64,000 bases of DNA from Inia geoffrensis (taxonomy: Eukaryota; Chordata; Mammalia; Artiodactyla; Iniidae). The stretch is from NCBI GenBank assembly GCA_036417435.1, contig CM070903.1:56334001-56398000 (forward strand), in the 5' to 3' direction. Positions within the stretch are counted from its first letter, which is position 1. Each line of letters starts with the position of its first letter. This document shows, piece by piece, positions 24,027 to 36,449 of this stretch. The translations under genes and the position numbers were made by a program. The notes under the pieces were generated by a model. It was not told the origin of the DNA. It did not search any database and saw only the letters and a list, made by a program, of their open reading frames with translations.

Positions 24027-24570
24027 AAGCAGTGCTGTCTAATAGCAATGGAACTCAAGCCACGTGAATAATTTTAAATTTTCTAGTAGTCACATTAAAA
24101 AAGGTGAAGATAGGGCTTGTCTGGTGGCACAGTGGTTGAGAGTCCGCCTGCTGATGCAGGGGACGCGGGTTCGTGCCCCGGTCCGGGAGGATCCCACGTG
24201 CCGCGGAGCGGCTGGGCCCGTGAGACATGGCCACTGAGCCTGCGTGTCCAGAGCCTGTGTTCCACAACGGGAGAGGCCACAACTGTGAGAGGCCCGCGTA
24301 CCGTAAACAAACAAACAAACAAAAAAAGTGAAGATAAACAGGTGAATTTAATTTTATTAATTAAACAGGTAATGTTTTATTTAAATCCATATATCCAAAA
24401 TATGTGGACAATCTAAAAATGATTGAGAAATTTTACATTGTTTTAATATGAAGATACACACATTAATTTAGTGTGTATTTCACCCTTATAACACAACTCA
24501 GTTTAGACGAGTCACATTTCAAGTGCTTAGTAGCTGCATGTGCCTAGTAGCTCTTATATTCAGCAGTGGA
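24027..24570 (+). mobile_element. hAT-type MITE interrupted by a CHR SINE
   Basis: An old mammalian hAT MITE of the 'agtgctgtctaatagcaatg' class, with the matching end 'agtcacatttcaagtgctta'. Split by the SINE at 24113-24327. I cannot assign a Repbase name with certainty. Confidence 0.65.
24113..24327 (+). repeat. CHR SINE, short form
   Basis: Starts GGGCTTGTCTGGTGGCACAG and ends in an (ACAA)n-type tail. Target-site duplication GTGAAGATA at 24104-24112 and 24328-24336. Confidence 0.97.
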
Positions 24571-24879
24571 GCCCATGATCATCAGGCAGCCAGCATTTCT
24601 CTCTTCTCCAGTTCTTTTTTTCCCACCTCTAATTCTTTCAGGTATCTATTAAGTGCAAAAGACTTCCCTTACTCAGGTAGATTTTGGTATCTCAAAGCAC
24701 TATGCAGTCAGACACTGCATAGGAGAATAGAGACACATAACAAGTATTTTTGTGGAAGTGATCTCTAGTTATTGCTTGTAGAAATAAAGGAGGGAATGAA
24801 TAGAGCAAAGCTCCACGTGATTGTAATCCAGGGTCAAGGTAATAATAACCGTGTGTGGAGGAAAGTGAGGATAAGAATA

Positions 24880-25005
24880 CAGGCAATTTGGTTCCACTTT
24901 CTGCTCTAATTTTGCACCCTTGGAATAATTACTTAACGTCTCTAAGTTTCAAGTTTATAAGTGTAAAGAAACATGCAAAAACACTTGGAAAATATAAAAT
25001 GATGT
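24880..25005 (+). repeat. MIR SINE fragment
   Basis: Plus-strand MIR-like phrase TGGAATAATTACTTAACGTC followed by a degraded TCTCTAAGTTTCAAG. Confidence 0.55.
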
Positions 25006-25009
25006 AAAA

Positions 25010-25620
25010 ACAAAGTAGTAATATTAATTTTCTCAATTACAGGGCATTTTATTTACAAAAAAAGTTAAGTGAGTCTCAGTTGGAAGGAATGTAAGGGAAG
25101 CAAATATTACCTCCATTTTACTGAGAGGAAGGTGTTGTGGGACACTGCACAGGGCCTGATCTGCCTTAGGCTGGTAGCCAGTCTCTCTCCAGATGCCAGC
25201 ACCCTTGGTCATTCCCACCCTGCCCAGAGAAGTTAGGCAATTTACCTAAATCAACAAGCTGGTGTCAGGAATTGCATTTAGATATTCTGCTTCCCAGTCC
25301 TCAAACCCCTTCTCCTGGCTCTTCTATACTCCTTCCCCAAGGATGTGGGCTTCAGATGTGACCAAAGAAATAAAAAGACTGTATCACAGAGAAGGAATTC
25401 CTGATGCCATAGAGGTGAAGACATGAAAACTGAAAAATAACTCAGATTTGATAGGGAGCTCCTCCCTCACCTTAGAATAAGCAATTTCAGGGGAGCCATC
25501 AAAAGGAAGGGAAACTTATGTATTAGATAAAATTTTGTTTTGGCTGATTTGTTCTTCCTAGTCTCTATATATCTTTTGTGACTGTGCTTTAATTCAACTC
25601 GGATGTAGCAAAACAATAAA
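25010..25620. other. Intergenic, nothing recognised
   Basis: No exon or confident repeat. Ends at a T tract (25627-25656). Confidence 0.35.
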
Positions 25621-25899
25621 ACATTTCAGAGTCCTTTTTTTTTTTTTTTTTTTTTCCTTCTCATGAGTTTTGAGCAGGACAGGCAAAATGGGCAAGACTG
25701 TTTGATCTGGAGAACAGGATACCCTAGAGAAGGTCCCAACGGCAGGCACGAGAAAGAAGTTCAGGCAGAAGTAAGGGCCAGAATTTCAGAGAAGTCTGGT
25801 ACATGAGGAGGGTTAAGAAAAACTGATAGGGACAGAGTAAAGGCCAAAGTAGGTGATTAAATAGTTAATCACACTAGGGGACTGTAAGTATAAAAAAGT

Positions 25900-26515
25900 T
25901 TGGGAAACCCCTGTAAGTTAATGATCACTCAAGAAAGCAAGTTTGCTTAACCACAAAACCTAGCAAGCTTGCTTAGCAACACAACCGTGCAACAGAAGCA
26001 TGAGACATGTCACAAAACAATAAAACAATGGTGAAATGAGACCCACATCCTGCCCAGTGAGGTCAGTCACTTAATGATTCCTAGGACGTGCTTCTCTGTG
26101 TGCCCTAAAAACAAAAATCTAAGGAAAAGGTGACATTATGCTGAAACCTGAGATGATTTACCAGATTTTAGTATATGTTACCACCTTTTTGCTCATTGCC
26201 GCTGTGCCATGACAGTCCCAGTTTGACCATGTAGGGACAAGAAAACTCCCCTGCCCGACATGGAGGGGGAGGAGAAGCTGATGAAGGAAGCTTGATGTCT
26301 ACTCAAGAATGAGGAAGAAGGTGGTCTCCTACCCGCTCCGCTTTTCCTTTGATTAGAAAACTGTGGCCCACTAAGTTCTGGGGGTGGCACTCCCTTGCCC
26401 TCCCGCTTGAATCTCTCACAAGTGTCTTATACTAATAAATTCTTTCCTTACCTGTCACTCTGCCTCTCGCTGAATTCCTTCTGTGCCGAGACAGAAGAAC
26501 CTACACTCTACCAAG
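25900..26515 (+). mobile_element. Probable class I endogenous retrovirus LTR (solo or fragment)
   Basis: LTR-like organisation. A G+C-moderate U3 is followed by a pyrimidine-rich R/U5 with a poly(A) signal AATAAA at 26434-26439 and then TGCCTCTCGCTGAATTCC, typical of gamma-like ERV U5. No coding region of a provirus is visible on either side. Boundaries are approximate and no target duplication was found. Confidence 0.5.
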
Positions 26516-26569
26516 TCCTGAGATGCATGCTGCTGGTTTCAAAACAGTACTGAGTTTATGTTCAGAGAA

Positions 26570-26725
26570 CCCAACTGCACATCATTGTTGATTACTTACT
26601 AGCTCAGGGACCCAGGGCAATTTATTTAATCCTTCTGAGCCTTAGATTCTCTGTAATTAAATTAAACTGAAGTACTATCACCAGGCTCACCTGAACATTG
26701 CTGATGATCAAAGAAGAGAATGTAT
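26570..26725 (+). repeat. MIR SINE
   Basis: Plus-strand MIR: CAGGGCAATTTATTTAATCC, then TCTGAGCCTTAGATTCTCTG. Confidence 0.65.
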
Positions 26726-26729
26726 AAAA

Positions 26730-27985
26730 AATATGAGTGGTTTGTCAAAGGTAAGGCCCTACACAGGTGTTGGTTATGATGATCTGATCGTCCAGTGGCA
26801 GATACACTTGATTCCTTACAGCATAGGGCAGGGAGTCAGATTGTACTTCTTGGAAGACCTGGAGAGTAGACAAGGCCCCAGTCATGAAGGAGTTAGGGTT
26901 CTGTATAGGAAACCAGAAAACAAGTGGCAGGTTAGGAATCCATTTATTAGAACTTCGTTTTAACATAGGATTTAATTAAAAGATGAAAGCCTGTGTAGTG
27001 GAATCTAGACATCTGATTAGAGCTAGAGCTTCATCCTGCAGGGTTTTTAAAATGGTTCTCGATCAAAGCCAGAACTGACCTCAAATTGTTGGGTGGGGCT
27101 GAAACTATAGATGGAGAGAGACCATGCCTTCCTAGATTTGGTGGTAGAGAAATACTAGCTAGAGAGCCAAGTAGATCTTTACTATAAGCATTAAAAAAAA
27201 AAAATCACTTACTCTGAAAAAGATAAGCTCATTAATATGAAAAGCTTTTTGAAAGGTTCCTGTTTTTTATTCATGGGTTACTACCAGAGAATTTCTTGCC
27301 ATTAATCCAAGGAGTCCAGTGAAATATATGATCCTTCTCCAGCTACTGCACAAATGATCACACTGCTCAGTAAGAGAATACTAATGAGGTGCCTAGGTTC
27401 TTTAAGAAAGCTGAATGATAGTAATCATCAAAGCATACATCAGAAAATTCCAGTTGCATATGAAGATAAAGCAAATGTCAGGTGTATTAATTCATTTAAC
27501 TTGCAAATAGAAAATTAGACCAGTTTGTTTGATAATACATTATCTTCCAGTAGGTTTATCCTTAGAAGGATGCTTGATAAAAATGCTATTAAACCAATGA
27601 CATCCAAAACTAAATTAAAATCATTTGGTCTTCCATTATTTCCCCCCCACCAAAAAAAAGTATTCAATTATTATCAAACCAGAAAGTGGTTTAACTTTCT
27701 CACTTAATTTTTGTTAAAAATTCATGTGTGAAGAAATACTGATTATTAATTATTCTTTTTACATATTGTTCCTAAAATTTAAAGAGATTTGTATAAGAAA
27801 TCATTAAAGAGATGTGAGGAGAAAACTATTTTCTTTTTGAGAAGGCAACTTTTGATAATGTGCTTCTTGCATTTGAGTCACTTCAGCACTTCAACTTTAT
27901 CAAAATTTAACATAATATGACTGCTCACAGCATCTGACATCTTATCTCAAAATAAGTGTGGAAAAAGACAACACAGCATTGATAC
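26730..27985. other. Intergenic, nothing recognised
   Basis: AT-rich, no exon. An oligo(A) run lies at about 27191-27203. Confidence 0.35.
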
Positions 27986-27994
27986 TGTAAAAGA

Positions 27995-28406
27995 GCAAAT
28001 TTCAAAGCGTGGTCCCCAGATCAGTACCATTACCATCACCTGGGAACATGTTAGAAATGGAAATTCTTAGACCCATTCCAGACCTACTGAATCAGAAACT
28101 GGGGATGGGTTTCATGGGTCCCAGAAATCTGTCTTTTTTTTTTTTTCTTCTGGTACGCGGGCCTCTCACTGTTGTGGCCTCTCCCGTTGCGGAGCACAGG
28201 CTCCGGACACACAGGCTCAGCGGCCATGGCTCACGGGCCCAGCCGCTGCGCGACATGTGGGATCCTCCCGGACCGGGGCACGAACCCGTGTCCCCTGCAT
28301 CGGCAGGCGGACTCTCAACCACTGCACCACCAGAGAAGCCCAGAAATCTGTGTTTTAACAAACCATCCAGGTGTTCTTGATATACACTCACATTTGAGAA
28401 CTGCTA
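27995..28406 (+). mobile_element. MER5A hAT-Charlie MITE interrupted by a CHR SINE
   Basis: MER5A: TTCAAAGCGTGGTCCCCAGA, ATCACCTGGGAACATGTTAG, then after the SINE TGTTTTAACAAACCATCCAG and TTTGAGAACTGCTAAGG. Confidence 0.85.
28133..28339 (-). repeat. CHR SINE, short form
   Basis: Antisense; T-rich tail, ends CACCACCAGAGAAGCC. Target-site duplication CCAGAAATCTGT at 28121-28132 and 28340-28351 within MER5A sequence. Confidence 0.97.
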
Positions 28407-28429
28407 AGGTACTAACAACGTGAGAGCCC

Positions 28430-29550
28430 AAGAAAAAATTTTTTTTTTTTGTAACTAAGGTAACCATGTTGAGAAAAAAAAAATAATGATCAGACTTATT
28501 ATTTGATAGCCTAATAATTAATGACAGACAGGCAGAAAGCATCCAAATCTGACATAAGCATCCTCTAGCCAAGACCCTCCCCTTCCCAGTTCAGAATAAT
28601 TGGTGAGGGTTATTTATATGCATAATGACGTTTCCTTTGTTGCTTTTGTTGTCTCAACAAATAGCATTAGAAGATACTTGCATGTGCAAGACAGGAAGGA
28701 GAGAGGGTTGGTGATACCTGTGTCTATCCCCTTTTATTAGGAAAACAGAAGCTCTTCAAGAACAACACTCCACTTTGCAGATTTCTATGGTTCACTGGCC
28801 AGAACAGCGATTCAGGACAATCCCTAGCATCACGGGATGATGGGAAAGCAAGTATAGAATTATGTTTTCCCATATGGTAGAATTTATGGTTCTTTAAGAA
28901 AGAACTTATACAGGCAAGAAGGGGTTGACATGAGTAATGAGTCAGTCAGTCTATAGAATTATAAATAGGAAATGTCAGTCCAGGTAGCCATAACTAAAGT
29001 AAATATTTACAAGAAGGGTCTTCAAGCTGCAGTGACACAAGGGCAAGTGAAATGTATCAAGGTGGAACCCCAAGTCTCAGGTCCCCAAGTTTCCAGTGAG
29101 GTGTTGTCCCCTACACCCAAAGACTGGACCACATTAGAATCTACACTTGTGGGGTTCCTCAGAGATCATCACTTGCTCTTCCTGGGAGGAGTAACTTATC
29201 TGCCTGGTGAAACTTGGGAGAGCATGACATCCATGACTACAGCATTCTGGAGAAACACAGACAATGCAGGTCCACCTCTCTTTCTCTTGGGACTTTCTGT
29301 CCATAAGTGAAGTGTATTCTCCTCTTCAGTGACTTCTCTGTTGTGGTACACGCTGGATAGCCCTCCTCAGAGTGGGGAGAGGGTTACTGCTTTGTCCCTG
29401 GTGACTGAATGGGAAAATTTCAGTTGGGATAGGAGGGAGGCTGGCTTGCTTAGCTCTGAAACTTACAACCTATGAGGAATACATTAAAAATATCGAATAA
29501 AATCAAATGTAAGTGTTGGAAGGATCAGAGATAGTAATTTCTGAAGGTAG
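28430..29550. other. Intergenic, nothing recognised
   Basis: Includes a 112-codon open frame (28972-29310) with no recognisable domain. No confident repeat. Confidence 0.35.
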
Positions 29551-30786
29551 AAAGGAATATGAGTGTGATAGTCAGGGTTCCATCAGGAGAGCAGAACTAC
29601 TATGGGTATTATGGAATAAAGGGTTATTGTAGGAATAAGAAGAACAATTGTGGAAGAAGATGGCCCTCCTCCAAAGGGAAGCTGGTGGATCAGAGACAAT
29701 CTCCTAGCCAGCCTCCTGAAGCAATGAAGCAAGTTGGGAGCTTGAAAGAGAATCTAGGCAGCTGCCAGGGGAGACTGTGAAGGAAAGCTGGTGATGCCTA
29801 CAGAAAGCTGGTGGTGGTCAGCCTGGGGTGCTGTGGCTCAGTAGGACTGGCAGGTGGGAGGAAGAGTTGCATCCAGAGTAGAGAGTGTGAAGGTAACCTG
29901 GATCTCTTGCTGTCTCTGCATCTTTCGCTCACCACACCTAACCATGGAAACCTTCAGAAAGTAATGGCAGCTGCTTTGTCTATGTCTTCCAAATCTTATG
30001 CAGTTTCTCTATTGACTCATTCTAATCATAAACCTTAAAAACGGGTTCTGATATATTTACTTCCAGCCATACTTAACTTACAAATAAAGACAGTAGAAAA
30101 ATTATGCTTCCACTTAAAATGATTCATTTATCCCTCTTCAAATCAAAACTTACCCTCTCCCCAGAGGACATAGAGTTCCACATCACCTCAGTCACTGGAG
30201 ATGTCCATTCCTCATTGGGTTGCATCACACTACCCCTCTGATATCCTGTAACCTAAATACCAGGCTATAAGGTTAACCATTATTAACACATCTTAGGTTA
30301 GATAACAGGGGAAGAGAAGGTGGGGGGAGAGCAAAGAAAAAGAACTGAAATGGAAAGAAAAGAATACACACATTCATTTCAAAGTTGGGATGAAATACTC
30401 ATAACTACTACAGGCCCTGTTTTTATAACTGAACATGTGGTTACTGCTGGTATTTCTATCTTCCTTCTAGCACTATCCATTCCATATCTCTTTGCTCTTA
30501 ACAAACACTTCAGGTCTTAGGTTGTTGCCTACTGGGGTGATGCAAACTGTCATTCCTAAAAGTCTGGAATCATTAGCAATTCATGAAGTTTTCTATTAAT
30601 TTTCTCACAGACATAGGAATACTAAGAGGCTCCTCAGAGACTCTCCTGTGTTCCAGACCTTGTCCTCCATTGTGTATTGTGCAGGATCATTCATCTCAGC
30701 CAGTACAGTAACCCCTTCTTTTCCTGGTGGTTCACTGGCATTAGGAACTCAAAGAGCCAGGTGCTGGTCTCAAAGTCCAGTTTAAT

Positions 30787-31130
30787 AGAACATTTGTTGT
30801 CCCCCCTCCCCAAGGTCAGGCATCTTCCCCAATGGGCAGTCAAGAGTTGTGAGACGGATCACTGAGCTCCAAAGAATCTATATCATACCGATTCACATTT
30901 CAGGTAGGGTCTTAATTTCAACAAAACGACATCAAGTGTCACATCAAATATTGTTCAAGTGAAGCTTATTTGACTTTATTTATATTGAATTTGTTTACAT
31001 GTTTTGGTTTTATAGCTATATAAGCATAAGGCATTTATACCAAGATTATATTGATATATTTTTACCAAACATTATAATAAAAATAATTTACATAAGCAAA
31101 AAAAAAAAAAAAAAAAAGAACATTTGTTGT
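30787..31130 (+). pseudogene. 5'-truncated processed retrocopy of an unidentified mRNA
   Basis: Insert 30801-31116 ends in a poly(A) run (31098-31116), has a canonical poly(A) signal AATAAA at 31076-31081 about 16 nt upstream of that run, and is flanked by the 14-bp duplication AGAACATTTGTTGT (30787-30800 and 31117-31130). These are the marks of L1-mediated reverse transcription of a polyadenylated RNA. About 297 nt of mRNA-like sequence remain, probably 3' UTR because no clear coding frame is visible. The parent gene is not recognised. An unfamiliar SINE is a less likely alternative, since there is no tRNA-like head. Confidence 0.75.
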
Positions 31131-31430
31131 ATCCCTTGATGAAAGAATTTTACTCTGGGAAACAAAAACTCAAATCTAGCAGAGCCTAAGCTTGATGGAG
31201 CAGGAAGCTCCAATTCTGCTGCATCAATGGGAATAGAGGAGCCCATCCTACTTACAACCTTTGCAGAGAAAGCATTTGTTAAAAATTTTAAATTCTCTTA
31301 AACTAAAAATAGAAAGCTTTAAAATCCCATAAAGCATTTCTTAAAAAAGAAATCAATCATACTTAATGGTGAAATGTTAACATCATACTGTAGGTGGTTC
31401 TCTTGGATTCTTTCAGGTAAATTCAGTAAT
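31130..31430. other. Intergenic, nothing recognised
   Basis: Short AT-rich interval between the retrocopy and L1M sequence. Confidence 0.35.
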
Positions 31431-31439
31431 GGTTTGGGT

Positions 31440-32620
31440 ACAAAATATGAAACTGATTATAGAAATCAATAGCTTTCATGTATATATGTGTACACATATA
31501 TATTAAATCAGAAAATATAGTAGATAAAAAGATGGTAAAAAGTTAAAATTTAACAACCTACAAAAACTATATATATATAAAATATTATTGAAGCTCATAA
31601 AAGACTTGAATCCATGGAAAGGCATATCATGTTAAGAAAAGTTGATTTAACATTATAGAGATGTTAATTCTAAATAATCTATGAATTTAACATTATTCAA
31701 ATACAAATGTCAAACTTTTTTTAACTAGACAAGATGATTCTAAAATAATGTGGAAAAAATAAATGAACAAGTATATTCAGGAAAATTCTTAAATAAAAAA
31801 TGAGGAGAGATGAGTTCTATAAAATATTAAAACATTATCAAGTTCAATAGAAAAATTAGACAAGATTAAAATTTTTTTTAAATCTTCATAGAAAAATACA
31901 CCATAAACAAAGTCAAAAGTCAGTCAACTAACTGGGAAAAATATTTGCAACTTTTATCATAGGTAATTAGAAAATTTACTTACTAAAGACTGTCTGCAAT
32001 CCAATAAGAAAATAATGGATGACCCAAGAGAAAAAATTGGAAAGGGGTTAAGCAACTTACAGAAAAGGAAACAGAAGAAAAGTAATTTTTACATGTACAA
32101 GAGCCATGAACAGTTTAACACCATAGTAAGTGATACTGTTTGCTTACAATAAAATGAGGATGTGGGGAAACAAACATTGCTGGTGGGATATTCTGAAATG
32201 CACATATATTTAGACTAAGTAATCCTACTTCAAATGACATTCATATAAAGATGTTAATTGCAGAGTCTTCATTATAGCAAAAGATGAAAAATAATTTGTA
32301 TTCGTTAATATGAGTTGAATAATGATGGCATATCTATCAGTGGAATATTATGAAATTGTCAAAAATGATCAAGACGTTCTATGCATGCTGATACCCTGGA
32401 ACATTTCCCTACATATTGTGTGTTGAGAAAGGGAAGGTATAGAACAATATGTATAGAATGTTTTCATTTCTGTAACCCACCAAAAACATGTATATGTATA
32501 CACATGTTCATATGTATTGTACCTCTATTTAAGACTATATAAAGAAACTGGTAACTAGTGAATGATTCTGTGGAGAACTAGATGGCTAAGAGAGAGGAGT
32601 AAAAGGGAATAATTATCATC
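31440..32620 (+). repeat. L1M LINE, ORF2 3' region remnants
   Basis: Diverged plus-strand L1: AGAAATCAATAGCTTTCATG, 'ttgaatccatggaaaggcat', 'gacaagatgattctaaaata'. Heavily broken, no long frame. Confidence 0.65.
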
Positions 32621-32985
32621 ATATATCTTTTTTTTTTAACATTTAAAAATAATACTTTTATTACTTACCCACTTCTTGGGACCCCTATTATTTACACCTT
32701 GCATTAGTCTGATATATTTATTACAATACTGCACCAATACTGATATATTAACCATAGTTTACAGTTTACATTAAGGTTATCTTTGTGTTGCAGAGTTCCA
32801 TGGATTTTGACAAATGAATGTCATGTACCCACTATTACAGTATCATACAAAATAGTTTCATTGCCCTAAAAAAACCCTAAGCTCCACCTACTTAACCATC
32901 CTTCCTGCTATTCTCACCCCCACCTCTGGCAACCCCTGTTTTTACTACTAGGTTTTACTCTTCCAGAATGTCATGTGGTTAGAAT

Positions 32986-33313
32986 TGTTGATCTAAAACA
33001 AACTGCTAGTTGTTTCTCCAGCAAAAATTGGTTTATTCGGATCAACAAAGAATTGCAATTTAGGGTTTGCAACATTAGTGAGCCAAGTGCCAATTCCTCA
33101 CACAGTAAGGGAAGAACTCTTTTATAGAGGGGACAAGGGACTTGGGAGGGCTATAGTAAACAGAGTCCATGGCTTTTCATTGGTTGAGTTGTTGCCAGGA
33201 AACAAAAGGAAGTCTTTCTTTTTCCTGTTGGCTCTGCTATTGTTGTAGGGTGTAAGAGCTCCCCCTTCTGGCCTCCTGACTCTATTTTGAGATTCCTGTT
33301 TATTAATTTTTAG
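32986..33313 (-). mobile_element. Solo-LTR-like insertion inside the L1
   Basis: 328 bp bounded by AGAAT copies (32981-32985, 33314-33318) that coincide with the L1 breakpoint. Read on the minus strand it shows CAACCAATG (CCAAT box), CTCTATAAAAGAG (TATA box) and a GAATAAACC poly(A) signal, and ends ...ATCAACA. No coding sequence. Family not named. Confidence 0.6.
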
Positions 33314-33541
33314 AGAATGATACAGTATGTAGGCTTTTCAGACTGGCTCCTTTCACTTAGCAATATGCATTTAAGTTTCCTCCATGTCTTTTCATGGCAT
33401 GATAGCTCATTTCTTTCTATTGCTGAATAATACTCCATTGTATGGATGTAACAGTTTACTTATTAAATCATCTTGGTTGTGGCTTATAATTCTTTTCAAA
33501 CGTTGGATTCAATTTGCTAATTTTTGTTGAGGATTTTTGTA

Positions 33542-33953
33542 CAGGCATACCTCATTTTCTTGTGTTTCACTTTACTGAGCTTCCCACATGCTGCATGTTT
33601 TACAAATTGAAGGTTTGTGGCAACCCTGCGTTGAGCAAGTGTATCAGTGTTATTTTCCAACAGCATTTGTTCACTTCGTGTATCACATCTTGATAATTCT
33701 CACAATATTTCAAACTTTTCCATCATTATGTTTGTTTTGGTGGTTTGATGTTACTATTGTAATTGTTTTGTGGTTTCGATTTTTAAATGATGTACATTTT
33801 TTAAGACATATGCCATTGCATGCATAATAGACTACAGTATAAACCTAACTTTTGCATGCACTGGGAAGCGAAAAAATTTGTGACTCACTTTATTGAGATC
33901 TTTTATTAGCAGTGGTCTGGAACTGAATCTGCAATATCTCCAAGGTATGACAC
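33542..33953 (+). mobile_element. Tigger1-type (Tc/mariner) non-autonomous DNA transposon
   Basis: 412 bp with terminal inverted repeats CAGGCATACCTC and, at the other end, a degenerate reverse complement (CCAAGGTATGACAC). TA target dinucleotides lie at 33540-33541 and 33954-33955. The internal 'ggtttgtggcaaccctgcgt' is typical. No transposase frame. Confidence 0.9.
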
Positions 33954-34339
33954 TATCTTTGGTTCATGAGATATGGTCTTCTTGTAATGTTTGTCTGGTT
34001 TTGGTATTAGGGTAATGATGGCCTCACAGAATGATATGCTTCTATTTTCTGGAAGAGATTGTAGAAAAATTGTATCATTTCTCTCAAATATTTGGTAGAA
34101 TTCACCAGTGAAACCACCTTGGCCTGATGCTGTTTTGGAAGGTTAGTAATTATTGATTTAATAGATACAGTCCTATTCAGAGTATCCATTTCTTATTGTG
34201 TGAATTTTAGTAGCTTGTGTCTCACAAAATTGGTCCATTTCATCTAAGTCATTAAATTTGTAGACAGATAGATGCTCATAATATTCCTTTACTGTCCTTT
34301 TCATATTAATGAGATCAGTAGGATGACCACTCTCATTGA

Positions 34340-36440
34340 ATGGTCCTGTGTCCCTGGGCTGTAACCTTTACAAGTGCTTCTCAGCATTTTTTCTCCCTTA
34401 GGTGAGCTTTGAAGGCTAAAAGGGACTGGAGTTAGGTAATTACCCTTCCTCCAAGCCTGATAAGGCTTCAGTTTTTTCCTTGTCTGATAGGACTTTGTTA
34501 TGGAGAATGTTCTGGGCTTATTTCAAAAGGGTTACTTTCCCTCTCCTCCAGGCCAAACATGGGGAAGTTTCCTCTGTGAGAACCTGGTGGGGCTCCCAGA
34601 GGTAAAACTCAGCAAAGTGTAAAAGCATGATGCTTCCCAGGAGTTTGTTAACTCTCAAGCTAGTTCACACAGCCTCTCGCAATTACCAAAGTTATTATTT
34701 AAGGGTTCCCACCATGCTTTTGCTGCAGGTAGGTTGATCTATATTCTCTGCATTCATTTCTCTCTCCTGTTTTTGAGGTGGTGGTTAGTCCTGTGACCTC
34801 AATTCTCCAAAGGATCTAAAAAAGCCATTGATTTTTCAGTTCAGTTTTTTCTTGTTGTGACGGTAGAAGAGACAGCTTCCAAGCTTTACATGTCGACGTT
34901 GAAACTGAAAAGCTCATGTATCTTAAGTTTTGAATTTTGCACCATGTGTTTATATAATCTATTCCTATCACCCAACCCTTCCCCAAATAGAGAATCTCTC
35001 ACAGTTGTTAAAATTAAGGTGCTACTATTGTCCACAGAATGGAACAGATCCAAAAAGAACATAAATACATTTGATTAATATGTAATCATTGCTGAACTAA
35101 CCTTACAAAGAAACATAGCCCCTGGAAATATTAGCAGAATGATCAGAAGTTAAGTACCCACGCAGGCGTCATAGCAAATGAGACATTTTACTACTTGGAT
35201 CCATCCACAACATCAATACCTCGAGTCTCTGAGATCAGCAGCTCAAAGATAGCAGCAATTCAAGTCATGGCTTCAATCAGTCTAACCTCAAGCTCAAGGG
35301 TATTTGCGTGAAATGCCACTCAGACTAAATGGTTCAGGGTGACCTTGCTTATTCTCTTGGTATTTTTACACAGCCAGTTTCAAACATCTCTTACCACGTT
35401 ACAGTAGCTCTCCTCTTGATTCTATATAGACTTCCAATATTCTTTAACCCTTCCTTGATATTACAACTAAAGTTTTATATTTTCATTATCTCTGTAAACA
35501 CAAATGTATAAATCTTTACTTTGGAATACATGGCCCTAAACATTTTTGGACTTTTTAAAAGAGGACAACATGAAAATGACACTTCTAAATAGAATATTAA
35601 CAGAGAATAAGCAAACTCTACATTAAGCGGAAAATCAATGAGGCTGTTACAAATATGTGGCTTAAGTAGCCAAGTATCTTTTTAAAGCTTGTTTGCTTTT
35701 AGTGTCCATAAATCTACCAAAAGAGCTAGGAATATAACAGGATCCAAATCCCAGACATATTGTTTTGTTATTAAAGTTTGGCAAACTTTTCTCAACTGTG
35801 TCTTTCCCTCATACTCTCTTCCAGGAAATAAAATAACAATGTGCAACTTCATAATAAATTTTGTAAATATGTTCTTCAGTTGGAGAAGGCTATGACACCC
35901 AAGAGAAGGTTGATTTAAAGTATGAAGGATAACTTTCTAAGAGAAAAATGTTTACTTAACACTGCTCATAGAAGTAAATTAAGTAGGAAAGCAAGTAGAC
36001 TAACTTTAACTTTAGTCAATAAAATGTTACCCCTAGGTGTAGACAAGAATACTTTGAATTGATTTAACTCCTAGTACTAACCTCACCACCCTGCACTACT
36101 TTTGAAAATGCAGAATCTCTACCATTAATTTTACTTTCTATAATTGGCTATAGGTTTGCAGAGAAATAAGAAACCATGGACAAAGAAAATAAAGGTTTCT
36201 ATTCCATTCTTCCAAAAGGGTTTAGATAAACACTTATTGAGAAACTACTAAAAGCCACGCCCTTTATGTTTTTTAAAAAATATAACCATACTATGAAGTA
36301 CATATTATCCTCATTTTATTGATGAAACTTTCTTTACGTAGAGCCAAAAGTTAAATTTAGGTGTGGTTATAAAACTCATGTGTTGAAACGTGGTTTAAAA
36401 AGTTAAATTTATTTTAAAATTTTGGAATGTAAATAAACAA
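34340..36440. other. Intergenic, nothing recognised
   Basis: About 2.1 kb with no supportable exon, tRNA or clear repeat. Confidence 0.4.
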
Positions 36441-36449
36441 CAAATTCAA

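Larger units (their letters stand above)
32630..34330 (-). repeat. L1M LINE 3' half, split by two later insertions
   Basis: Antisense L1: 3' UTR at 32640-32980 (a 'ttgtgttgcagagttccatg' phrase), ORF2 end with ACTCCATTGTATGGATGTA near 33430, and ORF2 interior near 34090 (TTGGTAGAATTCACCAGTGA). An LTR-like piece (32986-33313) and a Tigger1 element (33542-33953) interrupt it. Confidence 0.8.
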
